A stretch of 45,189 nucleotides of DNA from an uncultured Clostridia bacterium (GTDB taxonomy: Bacteria; Bacillota; Clostridia; Christensenellales; Borkfalkiaceae), in the NCBI GenBank assembly GCA_947625555.1, contig CANQOT010000013.1:1-45189 (forward strand). Reading direction: 5' to 3'. The first letter of the stretch is position 1. Each line of letters begins with the position of its first letter. Positions 24,420 to 33,387 of this stretch are shown here, one piece after another. The notes below the pieces were generated by a model, which saw only the letters and a program-made list of their open reading frames with translations, was not told where the DNA came from and did not search any database. The position numbers and the translations under genes are program-made.

Positions 24420-25079
24420 ATGGACGTTAAAGAAATTTTAAGCCGGTGCGATCACACACAGCTCTCGCCGACGGCTACGTGGGAGGATATCCGCGCGCTC
24501 ATCGACGACGGCATCAGGTACGGGACGGCGTCCGTCTGTATCCCGCCCTGTTTTGTATCCGAAGCAAAGTACTACGCCGGGGGCAGGCTTCCCATCTGCA
24601 CGGTGATCGGCTTCCCCAACGGCTATAACACGAAGGAGACGAAGGCCTACGAGGCGATGGCCGCCGTCACGGCGGGCGCCGACGAGATCGACATGGTCAT
24701 CAATCTCGGCGACGTGAAGGCGAAGCGGTTCGAGAAGATCCTCGACGAGATCGTCGCCGTCAAGGCCGCCTGCATGGGCAGGATCTTGAAGGTCATCATC
24801 GAGACCTGCCTTTTGAGCGACGAGGAGAAGGTCATCATGTGCCAGATCGTCACCGAGGCGAAGGCCGACTTCATCAAGACCTCCACGGGATTTTCCAAGG
24901 GGGGTGCAACGCGCGAGGACGTGGCGCTCTTCAAACGCCATGTCGGCCCCAACGTCAAGATCAAGGCCGCGGGCGGCATTGCCACGTTGAAGGACGCGGA
25001 GGACTTTATCGCCCTCGGCGCCGACCGTTTGGGCACTTCCCGCATCGTGAAAATCGTCAAGGAGGAACATCTTTTATGA
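24420..25079 (+). CDS. deoC: Deoxyribose-phosphate aldolase
   Basis: 219 residues, normal length. Splits 2-deoxy-D-ribose 5-phosphate into D-glyceraldehyde 3-phosphate and acetaldehyde, the last step of deoxynucleoside breakdown. Both catalytic lysines are present: Lys153 in FIKTSTGF (Schiff base) and Lys182 in VKIKAAGGI; the N-terminal DHTQLSP and the IDMVINLGD motif also match. The ATG at 24420 follows AAGGGGGG. It is the first gene after a consensus promoter and overlaps the next gene by ATGA, so deoC and deoD are coupled. Its product enters glycolysis, so the operon lets the cell use DNA sugar as carbon. Confidence 0.96.
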   Translation: MDVKEILSRCDHTQLSPTATWEDIRALIDDGIRYGTASVCIPPCFVSEAKYYAGGRLPICTVIGFPNGYNTKETKAYEAMAAVTAGADEIDMVINLGDVKAKRFEKILDEIVAVKAACMGRILKVIIETCLLSDEEKVIMCQIVTEAKADFIKTSTGFSKGGATREDVALFKRHVGPNVKIKAAGGIATLKDAEDFIALGADRLGTSRIVKIVKEEHLL

Positions 25080-25795
25080 GCGAACATAAAAACGTCCCCA
25101 CGCCGCACATCACGGCCAAGTACGGCGATTTTGCCGAGACGGTGCTCATGCCGGGCGATCCTCTCCGCGCAAAATTCATTGCCGAAAACTTCCTCGAAGA
25201 CCGCGTCCTCGTCAACAACGTGCGCGGGGTGCAGGGCTACACGGGAACATACCGCGGCAAGCGGGTATCCGTCATGGCCTCGGGCATGGGCCAGCCCTCC
25301 ATCGGGATCTATTCTTACGAACTTTTCAACTTCTACGGCGTGGAAAACATCATCCGCGTCGGGTCGTGCGGTTCCTTCGATAAGGATCTGCATGTGCGCG
25401 ATATCATCTTGGCGCAGGGCGCCTGCACCAACGGCAACTATGCCAAGCAGTACAACCTGCCCGGCACCTTCTGCCCGATCGCCGACTTCGGCCTCTTGCG
25501 CCGTGCGGCGGAGGAATGCGAGAAGGCGCACCTTCGCTACAAGGTGGGCAATATCTTCTCCTCGGATATGTTCTACGATGACGCAAACAGCGGCATGCAG
25601 TGGGCGAAGATGGGGGTCTTGGGCGTCGAAATGGAGAGCGCGGCCCTCTATTGCAACGCGGCGCGCGCAGGGAAGAAGGCCCTCTGCATCTGCACGGTGA
25701 GCGACAGTTTCCTTCATCCCGAAGAGAACACGACGGCCGAGGAGCGGCAAACCTCCTTCACGGCCATGATGAAGATCGCTTTGGAGCTTGCATAA
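25076..25795 (+). CDS. deoD: Purine-nucleoside phosphorylase, DeoD type
   Basis: 239 residues, the same length as E. coli DeoD. Phosphorolyses purine (deoxy)nucleosides to base and (deoxy)ribose 1-phosphate. Recognised by PTPHITAKYGDFAETVLMPG, the phosphate-binding RVGSCGSF, GVEMESAALY for ribose and base, and ICTVSDSF with catalytic Asp210. The start is the ATG that overlaps the deoC stop; GGAGGA at 25060-25065 within deoC serves as ribosome site. Upstream in-frame codons lie inside deoC and are excluded. Cytosolic; its product is the substrate of the phosphopentomutase encoded 2 nt further on. Confidence 0.96.
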   Translation: MSEHKNVPTPHITAKYGDFAETVLMPGDPLRAKFIAENFLEDRVLVNNVRGVQGYTGTYRGKRVSVMASGMGQPSIGIYSYELFNFYGVENIIRVGSCGSFDKDLHVRDIILAQGACTNGNYAKQYNLPGTFCPIADFGLLRRAAEECEKAHLRYKVGNIFSSDMFYDDANSGMQWAKMGVLGVEMESAALYCNAARAGKKALCICTVSDSFLHPEENTTAEERQTSFTAMMKIALELA

Positions 25796-25797
25796 CT

Positions 25798-26961
25798 ATG
25801 GCAAAGAGATGCTTTTTGATCGTCCTCGATAGTTTCGGCGTGGGGGAACTTCCCGACGCAAATCTGTGGCACGACGAGGGCTCGAACACCTTGGGCGCCA
25901 TTCGCGGCCACGCGAATTTCAACTGCCCGAATTTGAAAAATTTGGGGCTCTTCAACATCGACGGCGTGGGCGGCGGGGTACCCATGCCCGCGGCGAGCTA
26001 TGCGCGTATGCGCGAGAAGTCGATGGGCAAGGATACGACGATCGGCCATTGGGAGATCGCGGGCATCATCTCGCCCGAGCCCCTTCCCACCTTCCCGAAC
26101 GGCTTCCCCCCGGAGGTCGTCGAGGAATTTGAACGCCGCACGGGGCGCAAAGTCCTCTGCAACAAGCCCTATTCGGGCACCGAAGTCATCAAGGACTTTG
26201 GGGAGGAGCACCTGAAAACGGGCGCGCTCATCGTCTACACTTCGGCCGACAGCGTGTTCCAGATCGCCGCGCACGAGGACATGGTACCCCCCGAAGAGCT
26301 CTACCGCTACTGCGAGATCGCGCGCGGGATGTTGACGGGGCCCACCGGCGTGGGCAGGGTCATCGCCCGTCCGTTCACGGGGGAATATCCCTTCACCCGC
26401 ACGGCGAACAGGCACGATTTCTCCCTTACGCCGCCCAAAGATACCATGCTCGACCTCCTCAAAAAGGCGGGCTATGCGACATTATCCGTCGGCAAGATCT
26501 ACGATATCTTTGCGGGCAAGGGCGTCTCGGAGAGCCACCGCACCGTCTCCAATGCGAACGGCATGGAGGTGACGCTCGCCCTTCAAAAGGAGGACTTCGA
26601 GGGGCTTTGTTTCGTCAACCTCGTCGACTTCGATATGAAGTACGGCCACCGCAACGACGTCGCGGGCTATGCCGCCGCGGCGACGGAGTTCGACGCATTC
26701 CTCTCCGAATTTCTTCCCGCCATGCGGGAGGACGATATTTTGCTCATCACGGCCGACCACGGTTGCGATCCGTCGACGCCTTCGACCGACCATTCCCGCG
26801 AATACACGCCCATGCTCATCTATGGGAAGGGCATACAGGGCGGCGTGAATTTGGGCACCCGTCCCACGTTTGCGGATATTTCGGCGACGGTGCTCGACTT
26901 CTTCGGCGTGGATCAAGAGGGCACGGCCGGCGAGAGCTTTTTGGAGCAAGTCATCAAATGA
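25798..26961 (+). CDS. deoB: Phosphopentomutase
   Basis: 387 residues (the family is about 390-410). Converts (deoxy)ribose 1-phosphate to the 5-phosphate, linking the phosphorylases to DeoC. It is an alkaline-phosphatase-fold metalloenzyme: Asp11 in LIVLDSFGVGE, the phosphate-carrying Thr80 in KDTTIGHWE, and the metal-binding ITADHGCDPSTPSTDHSRE near the C-terminus are all present. Starts 2 nt after deoD; the ribosome site is a modest GGAG inside the end of deoD. Overlaps cdd by ATGA. Confidence 0.96.
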   Translation: MAKRCFLIVLDSFGVGELPDANLWHDEGSNTLGAIRGHANFNCPNLKNLGLFNIDGVGGGVPMPAASYARMREKSMGKDTTIGHWEIAGIISPEPLPTFPNGFPPEVVEEFERRTGRKVLCNKPYSGTEVIKDFGEEHLKTGALIVYTSADSVFQIAAHEDMVPPEELYRYCEIARGMLTGPTGVGRVIARPFTGEYPFTRTANRHDFSLTPPKDTMLDLLKKAGYATLSVGKIYDIFAGKGVSESHRTVSNANGMEVTLALQKEDFEGLCFVNLVDFDMKYGHRNDVAGYAAAATEFDAFLSEFLPAMREDDILLITADHGCDPSTPSTDHSREYTPMLIYGKGIQGGVNLGTRPTFADISATVLDFFGVDQEGTAGESFLEQVIK

Positions 26962-27362
26962 AGGATTGGAAATTTTTGATGGAGGCGGCGGAAGGCGCGC
27001 GCGAGATGGCCTATGTGCCCTATTCGCATTTCCGCGTCGGAGCGGCGCTCCTCACGAAGAGCGGCAAGATCTATGCGGGTTGCAATGTCGAGAACGCCTC
27101 TTACCCCGCGGGGATCTGCGCCGAACGCACGGCCGTCTCCAAGGCAGTCAGCGAGGGCGAGCGGGAGTTCGAAGCGCTCGCGATCGTCGGCGGCAAGGAG
27201 GGGGATTGGGCAAAATTTTGCGCCCCCTGCGGCATTTGCAGGCAGGTGATCGCCGAATTTTGCCCGCCCGACTTCAAGATCGTCTTGGGCAACAGCGCGA
27301 AGTTTGAAGTCTACACGCTCGGGCAGCTCCTGCCCCTCTCCTTCACGGGGAAAAACTTATAA
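26958..27362 (+). CDS. cdd: Cytidine deaminase
   Basis: 134 residues, the small homotetrameric type. Deaminates cytidine and deoxycytidine to (deoxy)uridine so that pyrimidine phosphorylase can act on them. The zinc site is complete: Cys54-Ala-Glu56 in GICAERTAV (Glu56 as proton shuttle) and Cys91 and Cys94 in APCGICRQ. NVENASYPAGICAER is the standard substrate-binding segment. Start overlaps the deoB stop by 4 nt. A dedicated deaminase inside a deo operon supports breakdown of mixed deoxynucleosides. Confidence 0.96.
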   Translation: MKDWKFLMEAAEGAREMAYVPYSHFRVGAALLTKSGKIYAGCNVENASYPAGICAERTAVSKAVSEGEREFEALAIVGGKEGDWAKFCAPCGICRQVIAEFCPPDFKIVLGNSAKFEVYTLGQLLPLSFTGKNL

Positions 27363-27367
27363 AACGG

Positions 27368-29053
27368 ATGAAAAATTCTCGGATCAGAATGTTATCTATT
27401 ACGGCCGCTCTCCTTCTTGCGTTCTGCCTCGGCGGATGCGGCGGGGGCGGGGAGCTTCCCAAGCTCGCAACGCCCGAAGTGAGCATCGCAGACGGCGGCG
27501 TCGCCGTTTGGGACGCGGTCGAGCACGCCATGTACTACGAGTACATCATCGGCAGCGAAGAGCCCGTCGCCATATCGGAGTGCAGTTTGCAGCTCGAAGA
27601 GGGCGACACCATCCGCGTCAAGGCGGTAAGCGGCGACGAAAACTTTGCCGACAGCGACTATTCTCCCGCCCTGACCTACCATAAGGGCGAGTATGTCGAC
27701 CTCTCCATCTATGCCGTCAACGATCTGCACGGCAAGTTCATGGATACGGGGACCCAGCCAGGCCTCGACGAATTTACCACCTACTATAAAAACCTGGTCG
27801 AAGATCCCGCCCGCGAAGAGATCCTCATCTCCTCGGGCGATATGTGGCAGGGTACGGCCGAATCCCTTCTCAACAAGGGGCAGCTCATGACCGAGTGGAT
27901 GAACGATATCGGCTTTTCTTCGATGACGCTCGGCAACCACGAATTTGATTGGGGCTCCGATGTTTTGACCCCCAACAGCGAGCTCGCCGAGTTCCCCTTC
28001 CTCGCCATCAACGTGCGCGAAAACGGCAAGATGCCCGACTACTGTCAGGGTTCGACCATTGTAGAGAGAGGGGGATTGAAGGTGGGCATCATCGGCGCCA
28101 TCGGCGATTGCCTCTCTTCCATTTCGAGCGAGTTCCGCGACGGCCTCTCCTTTATGACGGAGAGCACCCTCACCTCGCTCGTGAAGGGGGAAGCGACCCG
28201 TCTGCGCGAGGAAGAGGGGTGCGATCTCATCGTCTATTCCATTCACGACGGCGGCGAGGACGCCTCCTCGGGCATCACTTCCGTCAAAAACAGCGACATG
28301 GGCTGGTACGACAGTTCGCTCTCGAACGGCTATGTCGATCTTGTCTTTGAGGGGCATACCCACAAGAAATATACTTTACAGGACGAATACGGCGTCTACC
28401 ATTTGCAGGGCAGCAGCGAGAACCGCGATTTAAGCTGCGCCGATATCTCCTTCAATACCACGACGGGGGAATTTACCGTCACGCCCCGCCACATCGCCTC
28501 GGGGACCTATGCGAACAGTTCCCTCCAAGACGATCCCATCGTCGATACCCTCTACGGCAAATATTTCCCCGAACGCGACCTCTATTCGCCCATCGGCTCC
28601 TCGCGCACCACGCGCAACAGTACCGCCATTTTGAGCAAGGTCGCCGAGCTTTACTTTGAGAAGGGCGTCGAGGCATGGGGCAAGAATTATACGATCGTGT
28701 GCGGCGGGGGCTTCCTCAACGCGCGCAATCCCTACAATATCTATGCGGGCAACGTCTCCTATGCGGATATCGCGACCGTCCTGCCCTTCGATAACGAGAT
28801 CGTCCTCGGCAGTATCAGCGGGACCGACCTCGTCAAATTCTTAAACAAGCGCACCGCAACGAGCAATAAATACACCATCTATAAGAAGATCGAGCCCGCT
28901 GCCGTATCTGCGGGAGAGACCTATTATATCGTCGTGGATAGTTATACGTCGAGCTACCGTTCGAATAACATCAAAGAGATCGCGCGTCTCGGCAAGGGCA
29001 TCTATGCCCGTGACCTTCTCAAAGAGTTCATCGCCGAAGGGGGTTGGGCCTGA
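27368..29053 (+). CDS. 5'-nucleotidase / metallophosphoesterase lipoprotein (UshA family)
   Basis: 561 residues. Signal peptide with lipobox LGGC, Cys24 lipidated, so it acts on the outer face of the membrane. A short N-terminal beta domain precedes the calcineurin-type phosphoesterase domain with the metal ligands AVNDLHG, SSGDMWQG, GNHEFDWG, SIHDGG and EGHTH in order. The C-terminal 5'-nucleotidase domain (about 370-560) includes CGGGFLNARN and ATVLPFDNEI. In this family the substrates are nucleoside monophosphates and related compounds. Here it would dephosphorylate nucleotides released by the secreted nucleases so that nucleosides can be taken up. The ribosome site is weak; the start is set by the charged n-region of the signal peptide. 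Its stop overlaps the next start (TGATG). Confidence 0.92.
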   Translation: MKNSRIRMLSITAALLLAFCLGGCGGGGELPKLATPEVSIADGGVAVWDAVEHAMYYEYIIGSEEPVAISECSLQLEEGDTIRVKAVSGDENFADSDYSPALTYHKGEYVDLSIYAVNDLHGKFMDTGTQPGLDEFTTYYKNLVEDPAREEILISSGDMWQGTAESLLNKGQLMTEWMNDIGFSSMTLGNHEFDWGSDVLTPNSELAEFPFLAINVRENGKMPDYCQGSTIVERGGLKVGIIGAIGDCLSSISSEFRDGLSFMTESTLTSLVKGEATRLREEEGCDLIVYSIHDGGEDASSGITSVKNSDMGWYDSSLSNGYVDLVFEGHTHKKYTLQDEYGVYHLQGSSENRDLSCADISFNTTTGEFTVTPRHIASGTYANSSLQDDPIVDTLYGKYFPERDLYSPIGSSRTTRNSTAILSKVAELYFEKGVEAWGKNYTIVCGGGFLNARNPYNIYAGNVSYADIATVLPFDNEIVLGSISGTDLVKFLNKRTATSNKYTIYKKIEPAAVSAGETYYIVVDSYTSSYRSNNIKEIARLGKGIYARDLLKEFIAEGGWA

Positions 29054-30354
29054 TGAGGCTTTATGACATCATCAAAAAGAAGAGAGACGGGGGAGAGCTC
29101 ACGACCGAGGAGATCGACTTCTTCGTTCGCGGCGTGACGGACGGCTCCATTCCCGACTACCAGATCTCCGCGCTCTGCATGGCGATCTATTTTCGGGGCA
29201 TGAACGTGCGGGAGACTTCCGATCTCACCTTCGCCGTGCGCGATTCGGGCGAACGGCTGGATTTTTCCGCCATCAAAGGTATCCGCGCCGACAAGCATTC
29301 CACGGGCGGCGTGGGGGATAAGACCAGCCTCGTCGTGGGGCCCATCGTCGCCTCCCTCGGGGTGAAGGTCGCCAAGATGAGCGGCCGCGGCCTCGGGCAC
29401 ACGGGCGGCACCGTGGATAAGCTCGAAGCTATCCCGGGCCTTAAAACGACGCTCGCCGAAGGGGATTTTATCAGACAGGTCAACGACATCGGCATCGCCA
29501 TCATCGGGCAATCCCGCGAGTTCGCGCCCGCGGATAAAAAGCTCTACGCGCTGCGCGACGTGACGGCCACGGTGGACAGCATGCCCCTCATTGCCGCGAG
29601 CATCATGGGCAAGAAGCTCGCCGCCGACGACGATTGCATCGTGCTCGACGTAAAGACGGGAAGCGGGTCCTTTATGAAGAGCGTGGAAAGAAGCCGCGAC
29701 CTCGCCCGCCTCATGGTGGACATCGGAAAGCGCGCGGGGAAGAAGATGGTCGCCCTCATCACGGATATGGACGTGCCGCTCGGCTACGCGATCGGCAACT
29801 CTCTGGAAGTCATCGAAGCCGTCGAAACGCTCAAAGGGAGGGGCCCCGAAGATCTCACCGAAGTGTGCCTCACCCTCGCCGCCCATATGCTCTCTCTCGC
29901 GGGCATGGGTACCCCCGAAGAGGCGAAAATGCTCGCCAAGCGGGCGCTTTCGGACGGGAGCGCGTTGAAAAAACTCCAAGAAATGGTCGCGCGGCAGGGG
30001 GGAGATTCCGCTTGCATCGACGATACGAATAAATTCGCCAAGGCGCAGTATGTCTACGCCGTGAAGAGCGAAAAAGCGGGCTACATCACCCGCGTGGATA
30101 CCGAGGCATACGGGCTTGCGAGCCTCGCCCTCGGCGCGGGACGCAATACGGCGGAGGATACGATCGACTATTCCGCGGGCGTCATTTTGCAGAAAAAGAC
30201 GGGCGACTATGTGGAGAAGGGCGAAACGCTCGCAACGCTCTATTCGAACGACGAGAAGAAGTTCGAGACCGCGGAGCGTATTTTGCTCGCCGCGACCTCG
30301 TTCGGCCCTACCATGCCCGAAAAGACCCCGCTTATTTACGATATCGTGGAATAA
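29053..30354 (+). CDS. pdp: Pyrimidine-nucleoside phosphorylase
   Basis: 433 residues. Cleaves thymidine, deoxyuridine and uridine with phosphate to base and (deoxy)ribose 1-phosphate. Diagnostic segments are KHSTGGVGDKTSLVVGP and KMSGRGLGHTGGTVDKLE, typical of the Gram-positive pyrimidine phosphorylase/thymidine phosphorylase family, plus KTGSGSFM. The ATG at 29053 shares its A with the preceding TGA stop; a TTG at 29044 is in frame but less likely. With cdd it covers all pyrimidine deoxynucleosides, and with deoD all four bases. Confidence 0.95.
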   Translation: MRLYDIIKKKRDGGELTTEEIDFFVRGVTDGSIPDYQISALCMAIYFRGMNVRETSDLTFAVRDSGERLDFSAIKGIRADKHSTGGVGDKTSLVVGPIVASLGVKVAKMSGRGLGHTGGTVDKLEAIPGLKTTLAEGDFIRQVNDIGIAIIGQSREFAPADKKLYALRDVTATVDSMPLIAASIMGKKLAADDDCIVLDVKTGSGSFMKSVERSRDLARLMVDIGKRAGKKMVALITDMDVPLGYAIGNSLEVIEAVETLKGRGPEDLTEVCLTLAAHMLSLAGMGTPEEAKMLAKRALSDGSALKKLQEMVARQGGDSACIDDTNKFAKAQYVYAVKSEKAGYITRVDTEAYGLASLALGAGRNTAEDTIDYSAGVILQKKTGDYVEKGETLATLYSNDEKKFETAERILLAATSFGPTMPEKTPLIYDIVE

Positions 30355-30358
30355 GATC

Positions 30359-30385
30359 GGCTCCTGCGGAGCCACGGAATGATGA
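30359..30385 (-). repeat. Dispersed repeat, inverted partial copy of the CATTCCG family
   Basis: GGCTCC-TGC-GGAGCC hairpin followed by ACGGAATGATG. Read on the minus strand it matches the CATTCCG plus GGCTCCGCAGGAGCC repeat at 41494-41520. It starts right after the pdp stop. Confidence 0.6.
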
Positions 30386-30431
30386 AACGAATAAGAGGAC
30401 ACGAAAGTTAAGGCGCAAAAGATATTTTCCT

Positions 30432-30469
30432 CACGGAATTTTGTTTTGCTCGCCAAAACAAAATTCGTG
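30432..30469. repeat. AT-rich palindrome between pdp and tdk
   Basis: Arms 30432-30448 and 30454-30469 are reverse complements apart from one bulged G, around a CTCGC loop (centre TTTTG-CTCGC-CAAAA). The stem is about 16 bp. It ends 11 nt before the tdk start codon, where a ribosome site would be expected and none is seen. It could be a mobile palindrome or an mRNA structure controlling tdk. Confidence 0.75.
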
Positions 30470-30480
30470 AACTGACTACT

Positions 30481-31059
30481 ATGGCGAAACTCTACTTCAA
30501 ATTCGGCGCAATGGGGTGCTCCAAGACGGCACAGGCGCTCATCACCAAGTTCAACTACGAAGAGCGCAACATGAAGGTGCTCCTTCTGAAGCCCGCCGTC
30601 GACACGCGCGACGGGGCGACCGTCGTCAGATCCCGCATCGGGCTCAAACAGGACGCTATCGCCGTCAGATCTGACGAGGACCTCTACGCTCTCTACGAGA
30701 ATAAGTATTCGGATTCGGACGTCGTCATCGTCGATGAGTGCCAATTTCTCACGCCCGAGCAGGTGGATCAGCTCGCCGACATCGTGATGAAGAAGAATAT
30801 CCCCGTGCTGTGTTTCGGCCTCTCGACCGATTTCACGACGCACCTCTTCCCGGGCTCCAAGCGGCTCTTCGAGATCGCCGAATCTATCAGCGAGATCAAG
30901 TCGGTATGCAGCTGCGGGGCGAAGGCGACGGTCAACGCCCGCCTCGACGAAAACGGGAAGATCGTCACCGAGGGTTCGCAAGTTCTCCTCGGCGGGAACG
31001 ACAGATATGTTGCAATGTGCAGGAAATGCTGGCTCAAATATCGCGCGGAGCAGGCATAG
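30481..31059 (+). CDS. tdk: Thymidine kinase (type II)
   Basis: 192 residues, normal length for the bacterial tetrameric type. Phosphorylates thymidine with ATP to dTMP. Visible are the P-loop region FGAMGCSKTAQAL (residues 8-20), the Walker B-like DVVIVDECQFL and the lasso/zinc part with CSCGAKATVNAR and CRKCW. The P-loop reads CSK where many homologues have SGK, a variant also remembered from other Clostridia. No Shine-Dalgarno is seen within 15 nt; an AGAGGA lies about 90 nt upstream, beyond the palindrome at 30432-30469. In this operon it gives thymidine a salvage route besides degradation. Confidence 0.93.
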   Translation: MAKLYFKFGAMGCSKTAQALITKFNYEERNMKVLLLKPAVDTRDGATVVRSRIGLKQDAIAVRSDEDLYALYENKYSDSDVVIVDECQFLTPEQVDQLADIVMKKNIPVLCFGLSTDFTTHLFPGSKRLFEIAESISEIKSVCSCGAKATVNARLDENGKIVTEGSQVLLGGNDRYVAMCRKCWLKYRAEQA

Positions 31060-31068
31060 GAGGCAGAT

Positions 31069-33387
31069 ATGAACATCGGAAGGAAGTCGCTATCATTTGT
31101 CCTTGCGGCGGCGCTCATCTTCGGCGTCGCCATGGTGGGCACGGCTACGGCCGCAGTCGTCTACACGGACGCGGCGGAGGGGAGCTATTACAGTTCCATC
31201 ACCGCCACGGGCGGAACAGCGCTCTTGGGGCAGGTGCACGACCTTATCGTAAGTACGCATACGAAATATACTTCGTATGATGAATGCAAGACGAAAGGTA
31301 CGACGACCGACCCCGGTCTCGACGGAAAGGGATATCTCGAGTTTTACACGCACGAGACGCTCACGAGTTTCGGCGGCAGCGTCGGGACTGCGAACCGCGA
31401 ACATGTCTGGTGTCAGAGCCTGTCCAACGGGCTTTGGGGGACGAGCGGCGCGGGTAGCGACATGCACCATATCCGCCCTTCGGAATCCTCTCTGAACAGC
31501 ACGCGCGGAAACAATAAATACGGCAAAGTTACGTCGGGGAAGAAAGAGGCGTATTCAAAGAAATCGGGCGGGGCGCAATCCAAGCTCGGCGGCTATGTCG
31601 GCGGCGGCGTGTTCGAGCCCCTCGACAACGTCAAGGGCGATGCGGCCCGCATCGTCATGTATGTATATACCCATTATAATAAGGGGAAAAACGTCGGCGG
31701 CACGCTCGACAGCAGGGGCAGCGGGACGCTGAATTTCACCAACGTCATGGCCGCAAGCAGCGAGGCGGCGGCAAGAGAACTTCTTCTCGAATGGAACGCG
31801 CTCGATCCCGTCGATGCGATCGAAGAAAAGCGCAACGAAGAGGTCTTCAAGATCCAAGGCAACCGCAATCCCTTTATCGATCATCCCGAATATGCGTCGG
31901 CGATCTGGGGGGACGGCAAATACGATCCGCCCGTCTCCGACGTCAAGCCCACATCGCTCTCGATCACGCCTTCCGCGGTAACCATGTCCGTGGGCGGCAC
32001 CGCAAATTTGACTGTAACGCCGACTCCCTCCAATGCCTCGAAGGAGGTCAAGTGGTCGGTCTATCCCACAAACGTCGTCACGATCGTGGACGGAAAGCTG
32101 ACGGCGTATGCAGAGGGACAGGCGACCGTCACGGCGACGAGCACGCTCGACCAAAACGTCAAGGCGACGGCGAGCGTCACAGTCAAGAAGGCAGAGGGCG
32201 GCGGCAGCGCTGCGGGCTCCTTCATCATTGACAGAAGCAGCGTCGATACGGGCGGGAGCAATTACGCCTTCCACGATTGGTCGGCGGGAAGCGTAAAGGG
32301 GATCGCCTACATTTACACGGGCAACAAGGACGCCATGCAGTTCAACAGCAGCAAAGACAGTTATTATATTGCAAGCACGACCGCTGCGCTCGGCCCCATT
32401 ACCAAAGTCACCGTCAAGGGGCAGGAGGATAAGGATGAAAAGAGTTGGAAGCTCCTCACATCCTCCACGCCCTACGGGGAGGTCGCAAAAAAGCCCGCAA
32501 ACGGCAACGACCGCGGCACGAAGACGGTTACGGAGAACGGCGTCACATGGGAAGTGACGGGAAGCGATACTTACTTTGCCCTCACCTACGAGGATTCGAG
32601 CGCCGCCTACCTTAATAGCATCACGGTGGAATACGGCCCCTCGCAGGGCGAGACCCCGCCCCCGCACGTGCACCATTTCGAATATGAGAACGTCGGCGAC
32701 AAAGACGATCACATCACCACCTGCACGGGTTGCGATTACGGCGAGATCGAGCCCCACGTTTACAGCAGTGATACGGATACCACCTGCGATCTTTGCGGAT
32801 ATGTTCGCACCGTCCATACGCACGAATATCAATACACCCCCTTGGACGACACCTATCACACCGTCACCTGCAAGGATTGCGATAAGTTGAACGATAGGGA
32901 AGTCCACGTATATAGCGACAGTACGGATACGACCTGTAACAAGTGCGGCTACGAGCGCACGCTCGGCGGCGAACATGTCCACACCAAACAATATGAAGAT
33001 ATAGACGACACCTACCACCGCGTCACCTGCGATTGCGGCATTGACGAACGCGAAGCGCACGAATATACGGACGATGCCGATCCGACCTGCAACCTCTGCG
33101 GCCATGTGCGCGCCATCGTCGACGAGGAGAAGCTCGCCGCCTTCCATACCGCCGTCGAAGGGGTCAAGACGGAGGGCGCGCTCTCCGCAAGGCGGCAGTC
33201 CCTTTTGGCGGCGCTCAACGCCTATAACGCCCTCTCCGATGACGAAAAGGAGGCCGCCGCAGACGACTATGCGGCGCTCTCTGCCGCGGTCGAGGCGTAT
33301 GACGCCGACGTAGAAGCCATGAACGAGGCGGCGCAAGAGGCGAACGACCTCTTCGCGCCCAAGAAGAAGGGGGAGAAAAACGCATGA
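31069..33387 (+). CDS. Secreted EndA/endonuclease I family nuclease with Ig-like and Cys-rich modules
   Basis: 772 residues, AGGAGG at 31058-31063. Signal peptide 1-28. Residues about 30-290 are an endonuclease I (EndA/NucM) domain: NREHVWCQS with catalytic His112, then GSDMHHIRPSESSLNSTRGN and FEPLDNVKGDAARI. A BIG2-type Ig domain follows (about 293-371), then a beta-rich region (about 383-525), then three or four modules with paired CXXC and histidines (about 534-683, TCDLCGY, TCNKCGY, TCNLCGH) and a short helical tail. Wall-associated or secreted; it would cut extracellular DNA or RNA to small pieces. No lipobox, sortase signal or C-terminal helix is seen, so anchoring is unclear. Last enzyme of the scavenging operon, overlapping the next gene by ATGA. 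Confidence 0.9.
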   Translation: MNIGRKSLSFVLAAALIFGVAMVGTATAAVVYTDAAEGSYYSSITATGGTALLGQVHDLIVSTHTKYTSYDECKTKGTTTDPGLDGKGYLEFYTHETLTSFGGSVGTANREHVWCQSLSNGLWGTSGAGSDMHHIRPSESSLNSTRGNNKYGKVTSGKKEAYSKKSGGAQSKLGGYVGGGVFEPLDNVKGDAARIVMYVYTHYNKGKNVGGTLDSRGSGTLNFTNVMAASSEAAARELLLEWNALDPVDAIEEKRNEEVFKIQGNRNPFIDHPEYASAIWGDGKYDPPVSDVKPTSLSITPSAVTMSVGGTANLTVTPTPSNASKEVKWSVYPTNVVTIVDGKLTAYAEGQATVTATSTLDQNVKATASVTVKKAEGGGSAAGSFIIDRSSVDTGGSNYAFHDWSAGSVKGIAYIYTGNKDAMQFNSSKDSYYIASTTAALGPITKVTVKGQEDKDEKSWKLLTSSTPYGEVAKKPANGNDRGTKTVTENGVTWEVTGSDTYFALTYEDSSAAYLNSITVEYGPSQGETPPPHVHHFEYENVGDKDDHITTCTGCDYGEIEPHVYSSDTDTTCDLCGYVRTVHTHEYQYTPLDDTYHTVTCKDCDKLNDREVHVYSDSTDTTCNKCGYERTLGGEHVHTKQYEDIDDTYHRVTCDCGIDEREAHEYTDDADPTCNLCGHVRAIVDEEKLAAFHTAVEGVKTEGALSARRQSLLAALNAYNALSDDEKEAAADDYAALSAAVEAYDADVEAMNEAAQEANDLFAPKKKGEKNA

